Assembly (NCBI GenBank): GCA_963576565.1 | Contig: OY755038.1 | Span: 202,837,013-202,901,012, forward strand | Length of the DNA: 64,000 nucleotides | Source of the DNA: Aspidapion aeneum | Lineage: Eukaryota; Arthropoda; Insecta; Coleoptera; Brentidae | Direction: 5' to 3' | Shown: piece after piece, positions 24,201-36,200 of the stretch | Position numbering within the stretch: position 1 is the stretch's first letter | Layout: each line of letters opens with the position of its first letter | Position numbers and translations under genes: made by a program | Notes under the pieces: model-generated | Told to the model about the DNA's origin: nothing | What the model saw: only the letters and a program-made list of their open reading frames with translations | Database searches by the model: none

Positions 24201-27200
24201 TTTACCGCACAGTGTGCGGTAACGTAATTACTTTACCATACGCGAATAGGTAAATGTATTTACAGTGTAATGATTTAAATTGTCTTTTACTTTTTATCCC
24301 TGGTCCGTCACTTTTCATTCCGGGGTAAAAATGTGACAATTTTATCCTTAAAGTGCGAAAAAGTTTTTACTTTTTTTAATACGTTGGATAGCTTTTTAAA
24401 GCCATTTTTAGCTCACACGCATACTACAATAATTATAGTAGTTTGAGCAATGGCGATCGTGTTAAAACAAAGAAAAATATATCTTTACTTTTCAGATGAT
24501 TTTGAAACTTTTTTGTCCCGTCGTCTGTCTGTATGTATGTCCGTCTGTACGTCTGTCTATCTTTCTGTCTGTAACCACCAACGCGCCTAACGCAAAAACT
24601 TTTTGCCCGATTTTAATGAAATTTTATACATAGGTTGGGTGTTGGCGATAGACGGTCCAATTTAAAAATAAATAAAATCCACTGAACGTGAGACAACAAA
24701 AAGGGTAGGAATTGAATCGTGTGAGCTTAGGTGCTCATAAATTGACACAGGATTTTTGAAGGCGATCCTCGATTACAATAATTGAAATAAATTATTTATT
24801 TCTGTGTCGCTGACAAGTAAATCTCAAATACTAAATTCAAACATTTTCATATTTTATAAACAATGTAATTTTCGCATCAAAGTTTGTTTACAAAAGATTT
24901 TCAAATACCCGTTCATTCACAAGCCCCGCTATTATTATGATAAAAATCTTAAAACAATAAACGGCTCTACTTGTTTGAAATGTAATTATTTTAAATTCCT
25001 ACAACCTGTTTAAAATATTTTATAATTATGTGTTAAAAATGTTTTTCTATAATTTATACAACTCATTACCGATTGTATTGTTTTATATTTTAATAAAAAC
25101 AAAACATTTATTAACTCTCGGGATATACCGTAAAACGAGGTTACTTTGTTCCACTTTTTTGTTTTAATTCGAAAAATTCAAAGAAATAACCAAAAATTAT
25201 ACCATAAAAAATGTTTTTTTGGTTTTAATGAAAAACACATGGTATAGGTAATTAACAAAGGACATTTTTATTACAAAATACTTAGTATTATAAACAGTGG
25301 CGTATATAGAAAAAAGTTTCGGGGGGGGGGGGCCCGAGACAGTTTCGGGGGGGGGGGGGGCGAGACTTCATGAGGCCGTATTTTATGCTATTTTATGTTT
25401 GTATTCATGAAATATGTGGAAAATATCTAAAAAAATCTTAGATTCGGGGGGGGGGGCCCGGGCCCCCTAGGCCCCCCTTATATACGCCACTGATTATAAA
25501 TATTTTTTTAACTTGAAAAGTGGAGCAAAGTTTCCCATAGTCCGAGGTTACTTTGCCCCACTTTATAAAATATGAAAAAAAACATTGGTGTTTTATATGT
25601 TGACGCAAACTACACCTAATTTTTAGTTAGCTTGTCCCCAATCATTCAAAATAGAAATAAAAAATTTAAAAATATTGGTTTTTAAAGTTTTTATTGCATA
25701 GAAATCGATAACTGCACTAGACACCAAATTTTTCGAGGTCAAATTTTAAAGGGATTTCAAGCTGCACTTTGGTATTAACTCGAGACGACTAAGCGGAAAA
25801 TAGCGGCTACCGCGTCTTTGAAAAGTCAAATTCGCAACGGATAATTCACGCGTGGTGGCATTGTGGTGCATGCGCAGATTTTTAATATGGAATATCTAAA
25901 AACTTTTTTTTGCAATGGAGCAAAGTAGGACCAGGGGGCGCAAAGTAACCTCGTTTTACGGTAGTGTTTTTTTTCTGATTTTTTTTACGCTTGTTAGCAA
26001 CATAACATAACCGTTATTATTAAAAGTCAGCCCAGTCAATTTGTTTAAAAGCTATATAAGCCTTCAAATTAATTGACCATACTAATTGCCTAGACAGATA
26101 ATATTTATTTATGTTAAACATATAATCATAAATAAGTCGGCCATCAAACAATTTTCAATTGCATAATTAACAAACAACATGGGAATTATACGAGTACTGC
26201 GTACCCAATCAATTTTATTACTATTAAAACAAATTACTTTTTACTTAGAATAATTATTTACCTAACAAGTGCGGAACGACGCGGAGCGGAGTTCGGTTAA
26301 GCCGTCAAGGGCGGTAAAGACACTTTCCGTATGTGTGAGGTACAATATTTTACCTATGAGTACCTTTTTTTTTCAAAAAATTGAATGTTATTTATAAATA
26401 AACATAAAGTTATTTATAAACAAATATTGAAGGTGTCTTATTAACGTGTTGCTAAGGTTTCTTGTGGTGCGCGTGCGGTAAAGTAACTTTATCGCACGCG
26501 AGTAGGTACAATTCTTTACGATTATTAGATTCAAATGATTAATATTTTTTTAAGCTAAGGATTTCTATAAAGGGTTCTTAAAGAGTGGGATCTTTACAAG
26601 CCAAACAGAAATGCTGGGTGTCCCAGATAAAAGTATTATATATATTATATTCCGAGCTCAATCAGCTGCTATAAAGGAATTAAAAATATCAATAGGGATT
26701 TTTAAAATATCAAGCAAAAACTTAAAATTGTGTGAATAATTGAAATATTTCCGCCTTGTAAACAAATTTTATTATTTTATGCCTTTTAGTTTTTTTGTAA
26801 CCATACTTTGTTATTTCTTATGGCCGCCACATTGGATTTATAAGTCATTGACACCTTGTATATAGTTCTTAAGGTCTTAAAAGCAAAACAGATAAAGTAG
26901 GGTAAAAGCTATACTGACCATGAAGATTCTTCTTAGAAAGAGAAAAACTAATTTAGCAGGTGTTTAGATAAGAATAGAACCAACTTTCTCCTCCGTCTTC
27001 CATAAGTTGCGTCGAATGAGTTTTATTGTTTTTGGTAGGGATAAAGATATTCAATTGCCTAGTTTGGGTATGATTCAGTTACTTGGAGATTTCCGAAGAG
27101 GAATGTACCCATTTTTGGTTTGTCATTGTGTCTCAACATCGCGTTAAAACAGGCTGCCATATCCTTCGATAAAATTGACTTTTACACTGCTGTTGTCACG

Positions 27201-30200
27201 GCATAGCCGATTCGCAAGCTTAAAAAAAAAATAAGAATATGTGATTATAAAAACCTTACAAAGTACTTTTAAGGGATACCAAATAAATCGAATTAATTAA
27301 ATACTTGCCACCCTGTTGTGCTAAACAATAATCTAAACGGTAAAAAAATCCCTGCCGGTCATTGCTTAGAGTCTTAGGTGTGATCGAATTAAAAGTCTCT
27401 TTAATTTTAATTCGAAGTTCGGCTAAATTATGAGCTCGAATGTGAATAAATGTTTGACATAAGGCCAAATAAAAAAATCACATACAGTCAGGTTAGGCGA
27501 TCTAGGGGGCCATTTGGTAATACTGCGTGTGCTTATTACTCTTCGGGGAAAAGCTTCGTCTAAAAAGGCATGTGCCGGACACCCACCCTGCAAGTTTGCT
27601 GAAAATCAACATCCGGCAATTGTTGAATTGCAGGGATCACTTAATTTTTGCATGTTTAAATATGCGGGCCCATTCAAGTTACCATTAATAAAAAATGGCC
27701 TGATGATATTATCTCCAAAAATGCCGGAGAAAGTAAATAAAATATTACTAACAAAATGTTCATCCTAATTTGCACGATCCATAATTTTTTCACAAAATTC
27801 CATCCTTAAAATATTGTCCTCAGGAAACAGTTCCTGAGATTTTTTAACCTGTGTAGGCTTTTTGTCATGTCTTTTTAAAATGTTCGAATAGTTCTGGGAG
27901 GAATGGTACTTTTGCAGGAAATATCACGGTCCTCATATTTTGCAAGAAAAATACCATTTTAACATTTAAATCTTTTCTTCGATATTAAATTTTAACGGCA
28001 ACATAATGCCCGAGAATTAAATTAGCAAGGTTTATAAAAATTCTCTCGCAATATTTAACTCCTTGTCGCTTCGCAGATTTAAAAAAAGAGACAATCTCGA
28101 TCCCGTAACGCCACCTCGTTGAATCTCCCCTGATATGCCTAGGCAGCTCTTGTCTACCTACCTATAACTTCTCCTCTGGTGTTACCCTCTTCTTTAACTT
28201 TTAGTTTACGGACCGTCGCGATTTTCTGAGATCGGTGTACATCCTTATGTTTCTATCTTTATCCTATATTTATATTCACAACTGATAAACGGTATATTAT
28301 GCAATGCTGTCAGATTTTTACTCCTGGTCACATTAGAAATAATGTTCTTACTCTAATAATAAAGTAATATCGACTTCCACTCAGCTTCTAATAAAAAACG
28401 AACACTTCTAATAAAAAACGAACGAGAATATCTTAAACATTTCTTATTTTCTCGACCGTATTTTTCGGATCGCATCGACCCTATTAACACCCCAGATTTT
28501 GGAACGTCCAAACTGAATTTACTACGTGACAGTATTACCACTTTGACCCCTAAAATAGAGTTTCGTTTGCCAAACCTTATATACTTATACCTATGTGTAT
28601 TAGTTCAGGCCCTACGGGGTCCGATACTGCGTTTAATAACACGCCCCCCCTTACATCAGGGGCGCACCTTTTATAGGCATTTAAATAAATAAGAGGTGTG
28701 TAAAAAACAATATTTTTTAAATTTTCTTGAATTTTATTGGCCTACATGCTTGCTTTTAAAGCTGAAGAAATTTCCTTTCCAACGGTGTATATCACTCCCC
28801 CCTCAAGGCAGCGGTAGATCTAGCATAGACGCACCAAAAATGGTCAAACTTGGTATACACTTGAATCTTCATTTAAGACAACCATGTGGGAACAGTACAC
28901 ACACTGCGTTCTATGAGAGAAGCAACACACTTGGTATGAATATACAGTATACTTCTCCAAAAATGTAACGAGGGGGAACCATCCGCCCACTCTTGGTGGG
29001 GGGTTGGTTCCCTCACCCTAAATATTTTTTTCCACATTTTTTATTACTTGGAATATCAAATTTGACCATTTTTGGGGCGTCTATGCAAGATCTACTGCTG
29101 CTTTGAGGGGGGGTTAAGTACATCATGGGAAAGGAAATTTCTTCAGCTTTAAAAATAAGTTTTAAAACCAGACAGTTAAAAAAAAAATAGTTTTTTCCAC
29201 ACCTCTCATTTATTTAAATGCATCTTTAGAGAGTGCCTATCATCAGCCTCAATAATTGTTACTTATTTGTTTCTTGCCAAGTTAAAAGATTGCAAATAAT
29301 TGGGAAAATACTGTAAGAGAGCACTATGGAGGGAGGTGAAAGGGGGGGATGCCCCCACCCCCACTTTAAAGAAGGCCAACTAGAAAAAGTCAGTTTTAAC
29401 TTATTACTAACCAAAAATAAATTTTTACTTACTCTTATTTTTATTAACTGAGCTACAAAAATGAAGGTAAAATTTTTTTTTTGATTTAAGGATTTCTACA
29501 ATCACATTTATATTTATTTCAAGGCGGCTGTTTAAAAAAAAATCTGTCTAACTTAATAAGTATTTAACTGTATACAATGGGTTTTTAACCAAAAGTCATT
29601 TTTTGAGAAAATAATAGTGTTAGGGATAAAAATTATCACAAAAAAAATATAAAAATGTTTTCCCTTTTTTTTACGATAATGGAACGTGCATCACTGCCGT
29701 CAGAGAGTACTAAGGTACATCGTTGAAAAGGAAATTGTATCCACTTGAAAAATGATCCTTGGAAAATTTTTGGAAAAGTTGACTATTTTCGAGTTATTCG
29801 CAAAAAACTATCAAAAAGCTTGTCTAAGGGGTGAGGAACCACCCCACTGCCAGGGTTGGGGTTCGTAACATGTTCGGGCGAGTCTTATGTCTATCCATAT
29901 CAGTGGCGGATCGTAGAATAAAAATCTGGAACGTCCATAAAGTTAGCAGTGCAAGGTCAGCAGTGCAAGGATTTTTCCATGCCACAATTTAAGGCTCATT
30001 TCAGGCTAATTAAATGCTCTATTCCCAAATTTAATGCTCTTGTAGTTTTAGAGATATTGCTTGCACTGCCAGCTTCCCATAGGAGTTAGCAGTGCAGCAT
30101 GTTCAGAGCGATGAACTGATGAATTCTACGATACTATAATGATCTATGAATTAAAGGCTAAATAAATGCTCTATTCCCATATTTATTGCGCAAGTAGTTT

Positions 30201-33200
30201 TGGAGATATTGCTTGCACTGCTACCTCCCTAAGGGACTTAGCAGTGCAGGATGTCCGGAGCGCCAAATCCATACAATCTATAATACAATGTTGATCTACG
30301 AATTAAAGGCTAATTAAATGCTCCATTCCGGAATTACATTCTCCCCCCCTTTCTTATTTAAAAAAAAAAAATCAAAATCTGTACTGCTAACTTTACGCAT
30401 GGCGATTTAGGGCCACTAATGGCGAAACATATGAATTGAAGGTGGAACCTCTTCATATTAAAGGCTAATTAAATGCTCCATTCCGGAATTAAATGCTCCC
30501 CCTTCTTTTCTGATTTTATAAAAAACTAAAATCTGCACTGCTAACTTCACGCATTGCGGTTTAGGGCCCCTGATGGCAAGACATATGAATTTGAGGCGGA
30601 ACCAACCTCTTCATATTAAAGGCTAATTAAATGCTCCATTCCGGAATTAAATGCTCCCCGTCTTTTTTTGATTTTTTAAAAAACTAAAATCTGCACTGCT
30701 AACTTTACGCATTGCGGTTTAGGGCCCCTGATGGCGAAACATATGAGTTTGAGGTGGAACCAACCTCTTCATATTAAAGGCTAATTAAATGCTCCATTCC
30801 GGAATTAAATGCTCCCCGTCTTTTTTTGATTTTTAAAAAAACTAAAATCTGCACTGCTAACTTTACGCATTGCGGTTTATGGCCCCTGATGGCGAAACAT
30901 ATGAATTGAAGGTGGAACCAACCTCTTCATATTAAAGGCTAATTAAATGCTCCATTCAGGAATTAAATGCTCCCCCTCCTTTTTTGATTTAAAAAAAAAC
31001 TAAAATCTGCTCTGCTAACTTTACGCATTGCGGTTTAGGGCCCCTGATGGCGAAACATATGAATTTGAGGTGGAACCAACCTCTTCATATTAAAGGCTAA
31101 TTAAATGCTCCATTCCGGAATTAAATGCTCCCCGTCTTTTTTTGATTTAAAAAAAAATAAAATCTGCACTGCTAACTTTACGCGTTGCGGTTTATGGGCC
31201 CTGATGGCGAAACATATGGATTGAAGGTGGAACCAACCTCTTCATATTAAAGGCTAATTAAATGCTCCATTCCGGAACTAAATGCTCCCCCTCCTTTTTT
31301 TGATTTAAAAAAATACTAAAATCTGCACTGCTAACTTTACGCATTGCGGTTTAGGGCCCCTGATGGCGAAACATATGAATTTCAGGTGGAACCAACCTCT
31401 TCATATTAAAGGCTAATTAAATGCTCCATTCTGGAATTAAATGCTTTCCCTCCTTTTTTGATTTTAAAAAAAACTAAAATCTGCTCTGCTAACTTTACGC
31501 ATGGCGATTTAGGGCCCCTGATGGCGAAACATATGAATTTGAGGTGGAACCAACCTCTTCATATTAAAGGCTAATTAAATGCTCCATTCCGGAATTAAAT
31601 GCTCCCCGTCTTTTTTTGATTTAAAAAAAAATAAAATCTGCACTGCTAACTTTACGCGTTGCGGTTTATGGGCCCTGATGGCGAAACATATGGATTGAAG
31701 GTGGAACCAACCTCTTCATATTAAAGGCTAATTAAATGCTCCATTCCGGAACTAAATGCTCCCCCTCCTTTTTTTGATTTAAAAAAAAACTAAAATCTGC
31801 ACTGCTAACTTTACGCATTGCGGTTTAGGGCCCCTGATGGCGAAACATATGAATTTCAGGTGGAACCAACCTCTTCATATTAAAGGCTAATTAAATGCTC
31901 CATTCTGGAATTAAATGCTTTCCCTCCTTTTTTGAATTTTAAAAAAATCAAAATCTGTACTGTTAACTTTACGCATGGCGATTTAGGGCCCCTGATAGCG
32001 AAACATAAGAATTTGAGGTGGAACCAACTTCTTCATATTAAAGGCTAATTAAATGCTCCATTCATTAAATGCTCCCCGTCTTTTTTTGATTTTAAAAAAA
32101 ACTAAAATCTAAAAAAGGAGGGAAAGCATTTAATTCCGGAATGGAGCATTTAATTAGCCTTTAATATGAAGAGTGCAGATTTTAGTTTTTTAAAAAATCA
32201 AAAAAAGACGGGCAGCATTTAATTCCGGAATGGAGCATTTAATTAGCCTTTAATATGAAGAGGTTGGTTCCACCTCAAATTCATATGTTTCGCCATCAGG
32301 GACCCTAAACCGCAATGCGTAAAGTTAGCAGTGCAGATTTTGATTGTTTTAAAATTCAAAAAAAAGAGGGAAAGCATTTAATTCCAGAATGGAGCATTTA
32401 ATTAGCCTTTAATATGAAGAGGTTGGTTCCACCTCAAATTCATACGTTTCGCCATCAGGGGGGCCCTAAATCGCCATGCGTAAAGTTAGCAGTGCAGATT
32501 TTGATTTTTAAAAAATTCAAAAAGGAGGGAAAGCATTTAATTCCAGAATGGAGCATTTAATTAGCCTTTAATATGAAGAGGTTGGTTCCACCTCAAATTC
32601 ATATGTTTCGCCATCAGGGGCCCTAAACCGCAATCCGTAAAGTTAGCAGTGCAGATTTTAGTTTTTTTAAAAATCAAAAAAAGAGGGGTAGCATTTAATT
32701 CCGGAATGGAGCATTTAATTAGCCTTTAATATGAAGAGGTTGGTTCCACCTTCAATTCATATGTTTCGCCATCAGGGGCTCTAAATCGCCATGCGTAAAG
32801 TTAGCAGTGCAGATTTTGATTTTTTAAAAATTCAAAAAAGGAGGGAAAGCATTTAATTCCAGAATGGAGCATTTAATTAGCCTTTAATATGAAGAGGTTG
32901 GTTCCACCTCAAATTCATACGTTTCGCCATCAGGGGGGCCCTAAATCGCCATGCGTAAAGTTAGCAGTGCAGATTTTGATTTTTTTAAAATTCAAAAAAG
33001 GAGGAAAAGCATTTAATTCCAGAATGGAGCATTTAATTAGCCTTTAATATGAAGAAGTTGGTTCCACCTCAAATTCATATGTTTCGCCATCAGGGGCCCT
33101 AAACCGCAATGCGTAAAGTTAGCAGTGCAGATTTTAGTGTTTTTAAAAATCAAAAAAAGAGGGGTAGCATTTAATTCCGGAATGGAGCATTTAATTAGCC

Positions 33201-36200
33201 TTTAATATGAAGAGGTTGGTTCCACCTCAAATTCATACGTTTCGCCATCAGGGGGGCCCTAAATCGCCATGCGTAAAGTTAGCAGTGCAGATTTTGATTT
33301 TTTAAAAATTCAAAAAAGGAGGGAAAGCATTTAATTCCGGAATGGAGCATTTAATTAGCCTTTAATATGAAAAGTGCAGATTTTAGTTTTTTAAAAAATC
33401 AAAAAAAGACGGGCATTTAATTCCGGAATGGAGCATTTAATTAGCCTTTAATATGAAGAGGTTGGTTCCACCTCAAATTCATATGTTTCGCCATCAGGGA
33501 CCCTAAACCGCAATGCGTAAAGTTAGCAGTGCAGATTTTGATTTTTTAAAAAATCAAAAAAAAGAGGGAAAGCATTTAATTCCAGAATGGAGCATTTAAT
33601 TCCAGAATGGAGCATTTAATTAGCCTTTAATATGAAGAGGTTGGTTCCGCCTCAAATTCTAATGTTTCGCCATCAGGGGCCCTAAACCGCAATGCGTAAA
33701 GTTAGCAGTGCAGATTTTAGTTTTTTAGCAGGGTAGCATTTAATTCCGGAATGGAGCATTTAATTAGCCTTTAATATGAAGAGGTTGGTTCCACCTCAAA
33801 TTCATACGTTTCGCCATCAGGGGGGCCCTAAATCGCCATGCGTAAAGTTAGCAGTGCAGATTTTGATTTTTTAAAAATTCAAAAAGGAGGGAAAGCATTT
33901 AATTCCAGAATGGAGCATTTAATTAGCCTTTAATATGAAGAGGTTGGTTCCACCTGAAATTCATATGTTTCGCCATCAGGGGCCCTAAACCGCAATGCGT
34001 AAAGTTAGCAGTGCAGATTTTAGTTTTTTTAAAAATCAAAAAAAGAGGGGTAGCATTTAATTCCGGAATGGAGCATTTAATTAGCCTTTAATATGAAGAG
34101 GTTGGTTCCACCTTCAATTCATATGTTTCGCCATCAGGGGGGCCCTAAATCGCCATGCGTAAAGTTAGCAGTGCATATTTTGATTTTTTAAAAATTCAAA
34201 AAAGGAGCGAAAGCATTTAATTCCAGAATGGAGCATTTAATTAGCTTTTAATATGAAGAGGTTGGTTCCACCTGAAATTCATATGTTTCGCCATCAGGGG
34301 CCCTGAACCGCAATGCGTAAAGTTAGCAGTGCAGATTTTAGTTTTTTTAAAAATCAAAAAAAGGAGGGGGAGCATTTAGTTGCGGAATGGAGCATTTAAT
34401 TAGCCTTTTATATGAAGAGGTTGGTTCCACCTTCAATCCATATGTTTCGCCATCAGGGGCCATAAACCGCAATGCGTAAAGTTAGCAGTGCAGATTTTAT
34501 TTTTTTCAAAAATCAAAAAAAGACGGGGAGCATTTAATTCCGGAATGGAGCATTTAATTAGCCTTTAATATGAAGAGGTTGGTTCCACCTTCAATTCATA
34601 TGTTTCGCCATTAGTGGCCCTAAATCGCCATGCGTAAAGTTAGCAGTACAGATTTTGTTTTTTTTTAAATAAGAAAGGGGGGGGGAGAATGTAATTCCGG
34701 AATGGAGCATTTAATTAGCCTTTAATTCGTAGATCAACATTGTATTATAGATTGTATGGATTTGGCGCTCCGGACATCCTGCACTGCTAAGTCCCTTAGG
34801 GAGCTAGCAGTGCAAGCAATATCTCCAAAACTACTTGCGCAATAAATATGGGAATAGAGCATTTAATTAGCCTTTAATTCATAGATCATTATAGTATCGT
34901 AGAATTCATCAGTTCATCGCTCTGAACATGCTGCACTGCTAACTCCTATGGGGAGCTGGCAGTGCAAGCAATATCTCTAAAACTACAAGAGCATTAAATT
35001 TGGGAATAGAGCATTTAATTAGCCTGAAATGAGCCTTAAATTGTGGCATGGAAAAATCCTTGCACTGCTGACCTTGCACTGCTAACTTTATGTACGTAAA
35101 TCTGGAGGTTGCAAAGGAGAATCGTAATTTTTTAACACACAAATATACGGATCAAGCTTTAATAATAAAGGAATAAATTACAAAATTAACATTTAATACA
35201 CACCTATTCGGATTTACTTAAACGGACTACACGACAAATTAAAAGAAGAAATTAGCACGCAAAATAAAGAGTCGGTTTGCAGTCGACCTGCAACCTCACT
35301 AAGTTCTACGGGACGTCTTTGAAATCCACGCATAGAAACAAAATCTCGCACGCTTTGTCATAGGCGAATTGGGCAGTGTTGCCAACCCTACGGATTTATC
35401 TGTAGATCTACGGATTTTGGATTTCGATCTCCGATATCCGATTTTGGATCCAAATCTACAAATTTTTGGCAATTTTACTAAAAAACGATAAACATCGAAA
35501 CACAACGGCGGCAGCGCCTCATTCCTCCTTATCAGTCCTTAGTTATCTTTACTTTTTTTTCCGACATTTTAATCATTTTGTAAAAAGGTTTTGCTTGGAT
35601 CAGTGACCTTATTTTTCTAGACATCTAGCGGACGTTCGTTGCAACATTATTTAGAACGAATTGTATTACTTCGAGCGTTGTTTGATGGGGAGTCAAACAA
35701 CGCTTCGCGCCACAAAAGTTAAACTATGTTTTACGTTATGTATGTTGCACTAGAAAATATTAGTGTTTGTACGTACCTTAACTAAATAAAAAAGGTTAAA
35801 AAAGTACGTACTTTTTATTTCTTCTAATTATAACGGTTTATCCGTTTAAAAAATTGGCGGCACTGCAAAAAAGTTTATTTGGATCCGTTGGAACGGAGCA
35901 GTAGGTACCGTACCATTCTCGTGCAATTCCGAACCAAAAAAGTTGTGCACTCCTGTCTGTCAAAAAAAGAAAAAAATCAAACCAATATAAACTTTTTAAT
36001 TGTAAAATAAGCACATTTTTTTGTTTTCTTTGAACCTATGGATTTCTACAGATTTTTCGCGTTCACGCTACGGATTTTCGCTTTCCAATAGTTGGCAACA
36101 CTTGAATTGGGTTGCATTTGAGCTGCAAACCGCGAGATAGAGCTGTCGCTGTGGGCGGCCGGCGCGCGCGATATAAGGGCCTGTCCTTAAATTACGTAAC

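Larger units (their letters stand above)
22570..24400. repeat. Degenerate repeats of GGGATAAAAAGT type
   Basis: Many imperfect, oppositely oriented copies of tagggataaaaagt, gataaaagttttga and cgaggctaaaag occur at 22670-23120 and again at 23770-23830 and 24290-24360, on both sides of the 23143-23732 MITE. They look like the two halves of one diverged element. Weakly supported. Confidence 0.35.

Noticed and set aside
27514..27768. 84-residue plus-strand frame
   Set aside because: It is antisense to the ITm transposase remnant read on the minus strand.
29930..35093. CRISPR-like regular repeats
   Set aside because: The units are 158 bp, contiguous, without unique spacers, and arranged as an inverted array in a eukaryotic intron.
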